This document shows, one piece after another, positions 1-6,278 of a stretch of DNA of 8,109 nucleotides; the stretch's first letter is position 1, and every line of letters starts with the position of its first letter. The translations under genes and the position numbers were made by a program. The notes beneath the pieces are model-generated. The model made no database searches, had not been told where the DNA came from, and saw only the letters and a list, made by a program, of their open reading frames with translations. The DNA is from Thermoproteota archaeon. GTDB lineage: Archaea > Thermoproteota > Bathyarchaeia > Bathyarchaeales > Bathycorpusculaceae. The DNA lies in the NCBI GenBank assembly GCA_012511995.1, contig JAAZFA010000158.1, forward strand, positions 1 to 8,109, read 5' to 3'.

Positions 1-1
1 C

Positions 2-268
2 AAACTTGAGCAAAAGCAAGAGCTTACTGAATTAGTGACATCTACTTTGGTTAAGAATGGCGAAATTTGTGGAACAGAAATCTTGGCAGTAAATCTCTTA
101 AAAATGGAACTTGGTGAAAAATGCATCCAAAACTTGTCCGATGAGAGAGAAAAAATTTTTATTGCTCTCAATAATACTCTAAGGAAGGCTAGAGATATGG
201 CGCAAAGTCGGGGTCCACTTATCTTTGTGAAAGTGGACAAGGGATACTATAATACCGCAGCTGAATAA
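2..268 (+). CDS. C-terminal part of an unrecognised protein, cut by the window edge
   Basis: The reading frame is open from the first complete codon (base 2) to a TAA stop at 266-268, giving 88 residues. A GTG at 35 could be a start, but the frame continues upstream without a stop, so the gene very probably begins outside the window. The visible part is mostly charged and helical: it opens Lys/Glu/Gln-rich (KLEQKQELTEL), passes a CGTEILAVNLLKMELG stretch, and ends with a short beta-like segment (GPLIFVKVDKGYY). There are no membrane segments and no catalytic motif I recognise. A hairpin with a short T tract follows the stop, consistent with the end of a transcription unit. No function is assigned. 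Confidence 0.6.
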   Translation, partial: KLEQKQELTELVTSTLVKNGEICGTEILAVNLLKMELGEKCIQNLSDEREKIFIALNNTLRKARDMAQSRGPLIFVKVDKGYYNTAAE

Positions 269-295
269 GCACCCATTCTTTTCAACCTATTTTTA

Positions 296-350
296 GAGCC
301 ATAAACGTCTATAAGCTATGAAAGACCCGACTTTACTTATAGGCTCCTTT
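296..350 (+). terminator. Possible hairpin terminator after the first gene
   Basis: CTATAAG (309-315) pairs with CTTATAG (336-342), and the outer GAGCC (296-300) can pair with GGCTC (342-346) across a bulge; TTTT follows at 348-351. It lies 28 nt after the TAA of the upstream gene. Archaeal termination depends mainly on T tracts, and this one is short, so the role is inferred. Confidence 0.3.
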
Positions 351-547
351 TAATTGGGATAGTCACTCGTCTTGCACCTATGACTGGGCTGACCACACAA
401 CCCATGTTGCTCCAAGTGAATTTGTAATTCAAAAAATTCCACCGTTACAGTGCAATCAGTTACACCACAGTAGAATACCTCCAAAGTCACCCCTAATAAT
501 ACGCAAAGTTTTCCGGTTACTTCATAGTGATTCAAGCAGCATAACAC
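350..547 (-). CDS. Doubtful small Cys/His-rich protein with a C2H2-like spacing
   Basis: This is a 65-residue frame from GTG (547) to TAA, in an otherwise gene-free gap. A TAA codon lies directly upstream, so the start cannot be earlier; TTG at 535 is an alternative. No Shine-Dalgarno is visible, but a TATA-like TTATTTTTTT lies about 24-28 nt upstream (565-575), as expected for leaderless archaeal transcription. The middle of the protein shows C27-x4-C32-x11-H44-x3-H48 with Leu at 41, close to the classical C2H2 zinc-finger spacing (C-x2-4-C-x12-H-x3-5-H), and further Cys at 3, 4, 15, 51 and 58. Small zinc-finger proteins are common in archaea. The frame could equally be chance in a decayed region; I recognise no homologue. 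Confidence 0.22.
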   Translation of the reverse strand: MLCCLNHYEVTGKLCVLLGVTLEVFYCGVTDCTVTVEFFELQIHLEQHGLCGQPSHRCKTSDYPN

Positions 548-585
548 TTAAAACCCGAATGTTACAAAAAAATAACCGATGAACA

Positions 586-1463
586 ATGTCAAGAGCCCGC
601 ATAGTTGTTTTTGTATTAATTGCAGTTATGATTGTTTCATTAAGCGTTAACGCTTACCAATGAACAATAGACCAGACGTTAACCCAACAGAAAGATGCTT
701 ATGCTATACAGCAAGAAATGAATAACCAGTTAACTCACACTAAACTAAATGTTGATAATGAATTACATAAGCTTGATAATACCCTAACAGCCTCAGTTCA
801 AATGCTGGCTATATACGGGCTCGATGGACCAGAGGTACGAACTGTTCTTCGAGAACTCGTTTCTAACAACTCATTAATAATCAACGCTGCAACATCAAAC
901 GCTCAAGATATCCTTGTCGCCATTGAGCCAACAAGCTACAAAGGTATCGAGGGTATGGACATAAGCCAACAAGAACAGAACCTTTGGATGCATCAATCTA
1001 TGCTTCCTGAAATGAGCAATATTATCCCACTGGTTGAAAGTTTTCCTGGTGTTGTTATGGTTGCACCCATATTCGATAGTATTCAACACAAATTCATCGG
1101 GTCTTTGAGCATTGTTTTTCAACCATATGAATCGATAAACAAATCGGTAGCTCCAGCCCAGACGGTATAGATCAATATTCCATGTGGGTCATGCAATCCA
1201 ATGGTACACTCATTTATGACCCAGACCCTGACCAGCAGAGCAAAAACCTACTTACTGACACTATATACAAAGATTATCCTGAAGTACAAGAATTTGCTAG
1301 GCAAATCGCAGAGCAACCGTCAGGATATGGCAACTATCAATATTACGACAAAGACGTCGCTGATTACGATAAACAGTTAGTGACCAAAGAAGCATATTGG
1401 ATGACCGTTGGTATTTACGGGACCGAGTGGCGTTTGGTTATTTGGCACGCTCTTAACCCATAA
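586..1463 (+). pseudogene. Double-Cache domain sensor protein, disrupted by a stop and a frameshift
   Basis: From ATG 586 the frame encodes a hydrophobic anchor or signal segment (residues about 5-22, IVVFVLIAVMIVSLSV). It meets an in-frame TGA at 661-663, then continues in the same frame to a TAG at 1168-1170. Coding then resumes in another frame, which is open from before 1140 to the TAA at 1461-1463. The total is 878 nt, so restoring one deleted base near 1140-1165 gives an exact 292-residue frame apart from the TGA. The C-terminal part carries hallmarks of extracytoplasmic Cache sensors of methanogen-type archaea: MWVMQSNGTLIYDPDPDQ, an EQPSGYGNYQYYD strand region, and a terminal AYWMTVGIYGTEWRLVI. 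Such proteins bind small ligands outside the cell; this one ends after the Cache domain with no kinase or methyl-accepting module. Two independent lesions suggest a pseudogene. Separate translation of the 718-1170 part is unlikely to give a stable domain. Confidence 0.75.
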
Positions 1464-1469
1464 TTTTTT
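1464..1469 (+). terminator. Oligo-T tract after the Cache pseudogene
   Basis: Six T residues follow immediately after the TAA stop at 1461-1463. Archaeal RNA polymerase commonly terminates at such tracts. There is no strong hairpin beside it. Confidence 0.35.
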
Positions 1470-1803
1470 CCAAATACTTGAAATAAAATACCGGAGAATC
1501 AGCGTTAGGTTACTTTAATTGAAAACCTTGCAAGCTCCATAGGTCTTTTGGTACTACAAGACTCTATAGTTCTCATCGCACTTATGACCGCAGGTTTAGT
1601 GTCTCAAAACTTAAACAAAAAGGTTCTATAGCAAAATCATCTTTGGAGTTGTGCCGTGTTCTTGGTTTTGTTCGTTTAATCAAGCGCCCTAACGTAGACT
1701 TTATTGTGTTCTTGATGGCAAGTGTAAATGCAATAGGTTTTATCCTTTGATTATTTTTTCAATAATTTAATTGCTCAATCTCATCCACAAAAAATAGTAG
1801 GGT
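1470..1803 (+). other. Gene-free stretch with possible remnants of a membrane protein
   Basis: No intact gene is visible. One frame is open from 1509 to the TAG at 1629-1631 and reads like a membrane segment (SSIGLLVLQDSIVLIALM). A second frame, ending in a TGA at 1748-1750, reads RVLGFVRLIKRPN then VDFIVFLMASVNAIGFIL, also hydrophobic. Neither has a convincing start or ribosome binding site. Joined by a frameshift near 1620-1630 they would resemble a decayed membrane protein of about 75-80 residues, matching the decay of the gene upstream. The AT-rich segment 1751-1772 could include promoter elements for the protease downstream, but no single TATA box stands out. Confidence 0.3.
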
Positions 1804-1862
1804 GTGACCAAGTTTGCATATTCCTTAGTCAACAAATACTTTTTTTACCATATAGATTTCCT

Positions 1863-1866
1863 GGAG
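1863..1866 (+). promoter_or_regulatory. Shine-Dalgarno deciding the protease start
   Basis: GGAG lies nine nt before ATG 1876. The upstream in-frame GTG at 1804 has no such motif. This favours ATG 1876 over the 24-residue longer form. Confidence 0.6.
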
Positions 1867-1875
1867 AAAAATACA

Positions 1876-2802
1876 ATGACTCAACTGGTAAACTCGCTAG
1901 AAGTACTAAAATCACTCTCTGATGCCACCAGTGACCTAATAAAGAAAACAGCCCAATCGGTCGTCGCAGTAAACGCACAAATGTCACGAGGAACCGGTGT
2001 TGTCCTAACTCGAGACGGTTACATAGTTACCTGTAACCATGTTCTTGCAGGTTGTAACGCTGTAAAAATAGGTCAAGGCGAAAAAACAGCAAACGCACGA
2101 ATCATAGGTACTGATTCATACAACGACATAGCGCTGCTCAAGGTAGAGAGAGGAGAATACGTTCCAATAGAGATAGGTGACTCAGAGGAACTGAGTGTAG
2201 GTCAATATGTTTTCGCATTGGCCAATCCATTCAACAAGAGCCAATCAACCGCTACTAGCGGCATGATAACCAATGTACATAGCTGCATAAAAAGTTGGAG
2301 AAGTTCAACATCGATGGAAAACGTCATCGCAACTGATGCCCAACTTAACCCTGGTTTTAGCGGCGGACCGCTCGTCGACGTTAAAGGCAGACTTATCGGT
2401 ATAAACACAGCCTATGTTTGGCATCGTGGAATAGCCATACCCGTGAATAAAGTCAAAACAATTGCTAATCGATTAATGAGTGGTAGAACCGTACAAAGAG
2501 GCTATCTTGGTATCACCGCAAACACAGTTGCTATCCCTGAAGAAATAGTAACGCATGCAGGACTAGAACAGGAAACTGGCGTCATGATCTTTAGCGTAGA
2601 AGCAGGTTCTCCCGCACGCGAAGCAGGATTAGCTATGGGAGATGTACTTGTTAAATTCAACGGCAAACCCGTCATAGAATTCCATGATTTGCCAAGATTA
2701 CTATCAGAAGATGTTGTGGGCAAGCAAATCAAAGTTGTCATAATTCGTAGAGAAACACTTCTTGAAGCAACAGTTATCCCAACAATACTTGGAGGCGAAT
2801 AA
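1876..2802 (+). CDS. htrA: HtrA/DegP-type serine protease with one PDZ domain
   Basis: This is a 308-residue trypsin-fold (S1C) protease with a C-terminal PDZ domain, of the HtrA protein-quality-control family. Numbering from ATG 1876, the triad is His55 (TCNHVLAG), Asp84 (SYNDIALLKV) and Ser162 in NPGFSGGPL (158-166), where Phe replaces the usual Asn before Ser. The protease domain spans about 22-200. The PDZ domain spans about 209-300, with the carboxylate-binding loop RGYLGI (208-213) and the typical AGSPAREAGLAMGDVLVKFNG run. No signal peptide or membrane segment precedes the protease domain, so a cytoplasmic location is likely. A GTG at 1804 would add 24 residues including an aromatic FFYHIDF stretch, but this is not a convincing signal peptide. 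The gene stands alone on this strand. All catalytic residues are present; substrates are unknown. Confidence 0.93.
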   Translation: MTQLVNSLEVLKSLSDATSDLIKKTAQSVVAVNAQMSRGTGVVLTRDGYIVTCNHVLAGCNAVKIGQGEKTANARIIGTDSYNDIALLKVERGEYVPIEIGDSEELSVGQYVFALANPFNKSQSTATSGMITNVHSCIKSWRSSTSMENVIATDAQLNPGFSGGPLVDVKGRLIGINTAYVWHRGIAIPVNKVKTIANRLMSGRTVQRGYLGITANTVAIPEEIVTHAGLEQETGVMIFSVEAGSPAREAGLAMGDVLVKFNGKPVIEFHDLPRLLSEDVVGKQIKVVIIRRETLLEATVIPTILGGE

Positions 2803-3265
2803 GACTGGTAAACAAAATCCCTGTAGAAATAGAGCCACCGTCACCGATGCCTGTGCCGCCTTTACGTCGAAGACCATTCATTTCACCGCAATTCAGTGGC
2901 ATAATCGGTACTGAACTGGCGACTTTACCCACAGTTTTCAATTGAGACTCTTTCTTTTCAAGAAAATTCTTGAGTAGCCGGCTCACTTTTTAACAAAATC
3001 ATTGAAAACTTATGTTCTGTGCTTATAATGGAAATAAGGAATAAATAAGAAAACCTTTTCTGATGGCGACCGTTTCAACCAAACCAACGTCATAACTAGT
3101 TGCTGCCCAACTGAAGACTGAACTGTACGTATAGGTACCGGCATAGCAATTATCATCCCATCGCTCTTAGTGTGCGTCTAATAAGAAAAGAAAGCAATAA
3201 ACAGAAAAACAACAGATCCCCTTTTTTCTCATAAAAAATTAAAGTTTGAATGGGTATCTAAGCAG
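2803..3265. other. 463 bp spacer with no convincing gene
   Basis: The stretch separates the convergent protease and methionine-synthase-like genes. Two opposite readings overlap at 2766-2986. The + frame is Pro/Arg-rich (EPPSPMPVPPLRRRPF), lacks a good start and ends near 2943. The - frame 2774-2986 has 70 residues from a GTG, begins with an amphipathic MSRLLKNFLEKKESQLKTV helix and overlaps the 3' end of the protease. Neither has a ribosome binding site or family resemblance that I can name. Near 3128-3181 a short + frame (TVRIGTGIAIIIPSLLVCV, then stop) is hydrophobic and looks like chance or a remnant. The right end is A/T-rich and contains the terminator of the gene on the - strand. Confidence 0.4.
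3233..3238 (-). terminator. Oligo-T tract after the methionine-synthase-like gene
   Basis: On the - strand six T residues lie about 28 nt after the TAA stop (3266-3268); a second T-rich patch lies at 3206-3210. This suits archaeal T-tract termination. No hairpin is needed or seen. Confidence 0.35.
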
Positions 3266-4288
3266 TTACTGTGTTTTTACCACTTCAACCACACGTTTGA
3301 GCAAGGACACAGCGGCATCTTGGCTAGGCCAGCTTCCTAAACCACAATCTGGACCAGTAAAAGTCATCTGTTCACCATATTTTTCCTTGGCAAATCGATA
3401 TCTCTTTTTAATTACATCTATTGACTCGATGATTTGCTCTGCAGTCGGTTGAGTTATCCCTCTTTCGTATAGTTCAGCCCAGATAGCATCTACATCCGTT
3501 CGGGCAATACCCACGCGAATTTGTTTATTAGCATCTTTAAGCACGTTTTTAGAGACAGCATCGATGTTTTTAGGTGAAGCAGCATATTCAAATGAAAGTA
3601 CATCGAGACCTTTGACCGTTAATAAGTCATGGATTCCTGAGGCGAAATGTAAATGTATTTGCCTGATGGGTCCTTGGAAGTCGTAGGCTTTTTCAAGAGT
3701 TTCACGAATTAATTCAGGTGAACCCGTAAATGGGCTATGACCAAGGCTTGGTTCATCGATGGAAATTACCCTAGTCTCAATATATTTGCTATTTAGGATG
3801 CTGTTTTTTGCAAACCGATTAATAGTTTCTGCGAAGCCTTCCAGAACGTCTGGGTAAGCAGTTGTACCGATCTCGTTTAAGTACTGTTCGATTGGTCCAA
3901 ATAGGCAAATGCGAAGAAGTATTTTTTTTCCAAACTCTTCGCTTAATAATTTTGCTTCCTTGTTTAAAACGTAAATTTCAGGTAAAACTGCTGTTTTTTC
4001 ATCGACAACGAAGGATCCGTTTGCCATTGCTTGGTGTATTACGTCGCCAACTTGCCGTAATCCACTGAAGTGCTGTGGAAAATTTATGACGTCTAAGCCT
4101 GAAGAGAGCTTTCTACGGAAAGAATCGACAACTGTGGAACAGAACGTTTTAGCTATAAAATCGTCTGCGTATGGATCATCGCCTTTAAGTAATGCTTCAC
4201 GTGCTGCTTCGTAGGCTCTGACGTAATCATCTCTTTTAAGTCCCATTGGCAAGGGGAAACTACCAATGTCATCAACGTAAGTGTCCAT
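3266..4288 (-). CDS. MetE-like cobalamin-independent methionine synthase (C-terminal catalytic domain only)
   Basis: This 340-residue protein belongs to the UROD/MetE-like TIM-barrel superfamily. It matches only the catalytic C-terminal half of MetE, as in the short archaeal forms that may transfer methyl groups from a non-folate donor. It has the N-terminal IGSFPLP (8-14), IDEPSLG (177-183), IHLHFASG (211-218), LSFEYA (231-236) and GPDCGLGSWPS (312-322). By alignment to the MetE motif IHTHMCY, zinc ligands would be His214, Glu234 and Cys315, but the expected Cys is Ala216. That makes homocysteine methylation plausible but not certain; a related methyltransferase role is possible. ATG 4288 is the only good start: GAGGT lies 14 nt upstream, rather far, while a TATA-like TTTAATAG lies about 27 nt upstream, suggesting a leaderless mRNA. 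It is divergent from the HIT gene. Confidence 0.82.
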   Translation of the reverse strand: MDTYVDDIGSFPLPMGLKRDDYVRAYEAAREALLKGDDPYADDFIAKTFCSTVVDSFRRKLSSGLDVINFPQHFSGLRQVGDVIHQAMANGSFVVDEKTAVLPEIYVLNKEAKLLSEEFGKKILLRICLFGPIEQYLNEIGTTAYPDVLEGFAETINRFAKNSILNSKYIETRVISIDEPSLGHSPFTGSPELIRETLEKAYDFQGPIRQIHLHFASGIHDLLTVKGLDVLSFEYAASPKNIDAVSKNVLKDANKQIRVGIARTDVDAIWAELYERGITQPTAEQIIESIDVIKKRYRFAKEKYGEQMTFTGPDCGLGSWPSQDAAVSLLKRVVEVVKTQ

Positions 4289-4361
4289 AAAGTATTATTG
4301 AGACCTCGAATTCTATTAAACTATTACCCTAATATTAAACCGCTGAAAGGTATGAGACTCC
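4289..4361. promoter_or_regulatory. Compact divergent promoter region
   Basis: These 73 bp separate two divergent starts. For the - gene, TTTAATAG (4312-4319, - strand) sits about 27 nt before ATG 4288. For the + gene, ATATTAAA (4332-4339) sits about 26 nt before ATG 4362. Both distances fit archaeal TATA boxes giving leaderless or very short leaders. An AAAGGT at 4346-4351 precedes the + gene by 10 nt and may act as a weak ribosome binding site. The two cores are only about 15 bp apart, so simultaneous use may interfere. Confidence 0.45.
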
Positions 4362-4790
4362 ATGTCTGAAGAATGCATTTTTTGTCATATAATACAGAAA
4401 GAAGTTCCTGCAAGTTTTGTTTATGAGGATGATCAGGTAGCTGTTTTTTTGAGTAATCGTCCTGTTAACGAGGGCCATACGCTTGTTGTGCCAAAGAAGC
4501 ATTATGAAAACATCTATGAAATACCTGAAGACGAAGTCGCCTATTTATCAAAGATTGTCAAGCGTGTGGCAGTTGCGGTTAGGGCTGCTATGGCAGTGGA
4601 GGGTATCAGGGTTGTGCAGAATAATGGTTCAGCAGCCGGTCAGGTGATTTTTCATTTGCATGTGCATGTTATTCCTATGAAACCGCATGAGGGCTTTACT
4701 CATGGTAAGGCTTACCGAGATCAAACTAAAGGCAGAATGCCTGAGGCTTTAGAGGCTGACGCCCAAAAAATAAAACAAAATTTGAGATAA
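4362..4790 (+). CDS. HIT-family (histidine triad) nucleotide-binding hydrolase
   Basis: This 142-residue protein has the complete signature His98-Leu-His100-Val-His102 (HLHVHVIP, 98-105), the active site of Hint-like enzymes that cleave nucleotide phosphoramidates, acyl-adenylates or dinucleoside polyphosphates. The family pattern is otherwise present: IFCHII (6-11), YEDDQVAVFL (21-30), NEGHTLVVPKKHY (36-48) and NNGSAAGQ (87-94). Cys5 and Cys8 with His47 and His98 form the likely structural zinc site seen in many HIT proteins. The length is typical, and the protein is cytoplasmic with no membrane segment. The C-terminal tail (about 110-142) is charged. The substrate cannot be told from sequence. 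ATG 4362 is preceded by AAAGGT; the gene is monocistronic as far as visible, with an AT-rich hairpin shortly after its stop. Confidence 0.93.
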   Translation: MSEECIFCHIIQKEVPASFVYEDDQVAVFLSNRPVNEGHTLVVPKKHYENIYEIPEDEVAYLSKIVKRVAVAVRAAMAVEGIRVVQNNGSAAGQVIFHLHVHVIPMKPHEGFTHGKAYRDQTKGRMPEALEADAQKIKQNLR

Positions 4791-4800
4791 ACTTGTACAA

Positions 4801-4827
4801 TTTTTCCATGAAAAACTAATTTTTCAT
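4801..4827 (+). terminator. T tract plus AT-rich hairpin after the HIT gene
   Basis: TTTTT (4801-4805) lies 10 nt after the TAA, followed by a perfect inverted repeat, ATGAAAAA (4808-4815) and TTTTTCAT (4820-4827), with a CTAA loop. Symmetric T tracts could stop transcription from either strand between these convergent genes. Confidence 0.45.
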
Positions 4828-4876
4828 CACCTTGTTTGCATTAAAGAAATCTAATAAAAAGATTCAATTAACAAAA

Positions 4877-4957
4877 ATGGGCAGAAGCTATTATATGCAA
4901 AAAAAGTATGAGGTCAAAAACATTCAAGAGGCGAAATCCGATTTAAACAACATATAA
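4877..4957 (+). CDS. Very short doubtful ORF (26 residues)
   Basis: ATG 4877 to TAA 4957 encodes a hydrophilic peptide beginning MGRSYYMQKKYEVK and ending in DLNNI. It lies in the 206 bp gap between the convergent HIT and citrate synthase genes. There is no clear ribosome binding site and no recognised homologue. It may be a small protein, a remnant or chance; chance is the default. Confidence 0.1.
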   Translation: MGRSYYMQKKYEVKNIQEAKSDLNNI

Positions 4958-4983
4958 AAAGAAGAATATCCGATGGTATAATT

Positions 4984-4990
4984 AAAAAAA
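4984..4990 (-). terminator. Oligo-T tract after citrate synthase
   Basis: Seven consecutive T residues on the - strand begin 6 nt after the TAG stop (4997-4999). This is the strongest and closest T tract in the window and suits archaeal termination. Confidence 0.5.
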
Positions 4991-4996
4991 CATTAT

Positions 4997-6130
4997 CTAA
5001 CGGTTTTCCATAGGTACAAACGGTATATTAAAACCGCCAACATACTTTGACTCCGGGCGCAAAAGAACAGCATCCTCATACTGCTCTATTACATGAGCAA
5101 CCCAACCTGATATTCTGCTCGAAGCAAAAAAAGGCGTAAAATACTCCTTGGGCACACCCAACGCGTCCATAGTGACTGCAGCATAAAAATCAACGTTAGG
5201 GTAAATTTTCTTTCTAGAATAAACAATATTTTCGATTTGAAAACATTTTTTAAATAAACGCATGGTTCGCTCACGATGACAAAGGTCCTCAACCATGCCT
5301 CGTAAATGTTTAGTCCGGGGATCCTGTGCCCTATAAATGCGGTGACCAAAACCCATAATCTTCTTCTGATCATCTAATAACCCCATAATATATTCTTCAA
5401 TTTCCTGTTCAAGGTTAATGTCGTCGAGCATATCCATAACCTTCTCACTTGCGCCGCCATGTAACGGACCCTTAAGAGTGCCAATTGCCGAAGTAATTGC
5501 CGAGTACATATCCGAATTCGTACTCGCAGTGACACGAGCAGCAAAAGTAGAAGCATTAAACCCATGATCTGCATGAAGTGTCATATAACGATGTAAAACA
5601 TTACTCTCAGCCGCCTCAGGCATCCGACCAGTGAACATATAAAGAAAATTTTGCGCTAAATTAAACTCGTCCTTTGGCTCCAAAACAGGCTGATTCTGAC
5701 GAGTTCTAAAAATAGTAGCAACAATAACGGGCACTTGAGCAATCAAACGAGTTGCCCTTCTAATGTTTGTTTCTTTAGAAAAGACCTCCCCGTCAGGATC
5801 ATACAAACCTAAATGAGATACTTCAGTTCGCAAAATATCCATTGGATGACTATCTATAGGACTACGTGCAATACTATCGACAATCTGATCAGGCAACCTC
5901 ATCGAAGAAACAAGCTCACTTTTAAACCTCTCGAGTTCTTGTCGATTCGGAAGCCTCTTATGAACAAGCAAGTAAGCGACTTCAGCATAGGTAACACGAC
6001 CCACCAAATCATCTATGTTATAGCCTAAATAATAAAGAAAACCATTAAAATCAACATAACTTATTCGTGTTTCAGCCGCAGCCACACCTTTTAGTCCGCG
6101 AACCACTTTGGAAGTAGAGTTTTCAGTCAT
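4997..6130 (-). CDS. gltA: Citrate synthase
   Basis: The enzyme condenses oxaloacetate and acetyl-CoA to citrate in the cytoplasm. The short (about 377 residues) archaeal/Gram-positive type is recognised throughout. In numbering from the upstream ATG at 6142, these are LHADHGFNASTF with His193, GPLHGGASE with His228, MGFGHRIYRAQDPR with His267 and Arg276, YPNVDFYAA with Asp318, SSRISGWVAH with Arg343, and RPESKYVG with Arg362. His228, His267 and Asp318 are the catalytic trio and the others bind oxaloacetate or CoA. Start: ATG 6130 is chosen because the mature family start resembles MTENSTSKVVRGLKG and a GGATGAT motif lies a few nt upstream; ATG 6142 would add only MIYF and sits inside that motif. 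The gene has its own promoter and terminator. It may feed an oxidative or reductive TCA branch or glutamate synthesis; the window does not say which. 2-Methylcitrate synthase activity cannot be excluded. Confidence 0.93.
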   Translation of the reverse strand: MTENSTSKVVRGLKGVAAAETRISYVDFNGFLYYLGYNIDDLVGRVTYAEVAYLLVHKRLPNRQELERFKSELVSSMRLPDQIVDSIARSPIDSHPMDILRTEVSHLGLYDPDGEVFSKETNIRRATRLIAQVPVIVATIFRTRQNQPVLEPKDEFNLAQNFLYMFTGRMPEAAESNVLHRYMTLHADHGFNASTFAARVTASTNSDMYSAITSAIGTLKGPLHGGASEKVMDMLDDINLEQEIEEYIMGLLDDQKKIMGFGHRIYRAQDPRTKHLRGMVEDLCHRERTMRLFKKCFQIENIVYSRKKIYPNVDFYAAVTMDALGVPKEYFTPFFASSRISGWVAHVIEQYEDAVLLRPESKYVGGFNIPFVPMENR

Positions 6131-6147
6131 GAAATAAATCATCCGTT

Positions 6148-6158
6148 CTTATTTACAT
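6148..6158 (-). promoter_or_regulatory. TATA-like box of citrate synthase
   Basis: On the - strand ATGTAAATAAG lies about 18-28 nt upstream of ATG 6130, consistent with a leaderless or short-leader archaeal transcript. Assignment rests only on position and composition. Confidence 0.35.
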
Positions 6159-6236
6159 GGTAGTTAGCTGCATCTTGCATGATGCTTGAGCTAATACTTG
6201 TCTTGAATAGTTTACAAAATAATCAAACAACATAGT

Positions 6237-6243
6237 AAAAAAA
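6237..6243 (-). terminator. Oligo-T tract after the PurF-like gene
   Basis: Seven T residues on the - strand lie 36 nt after the stop of the PurF-like gene and upstream of the citrate synthase promoter. This suggests that the two genes, although on one strand, are transcribed separately. Confidence 0.4.
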
Positions 6244-6278
6244 GATACCGCTTTAGTGAATATAAACAAGCAGTAAAA

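Noticed and set aside
661..663. TGA in the Cache gene as a selenocysteine or tryptophan codon
   Set aside because: The gene also has a frameshift, other genes here end at ordinary stops, and no selenocysteine-type context or need for such a residue just after a signal anchor is apparent.
895..1122. Minus-strand frame of 75 residues inside the Cache gene
   Set aside because: It lies wholly antisense to a recognisable Cache-domain coding region and has no family resemblance.
2202..2741. Minus-strand frames of 68 and 79 residues inside the protease gene
   Set aside because: They are antisense shadows of the clearly conserved HtrA and PDZ coding sequence.
3246..4068. Plus-strand frames opposite the methionine-synthase-like gene
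   Set aside because: They are shadows of a well-supported gene on the other strand, without start signals.
5089..5574. Leucine/arginine-rich minus-strand frames inside citrate synthase
   Set aside because: They are out-of-frame readings of conserved citrate synthase motifs; the apparent hydrophobicity comes from the frame shift.
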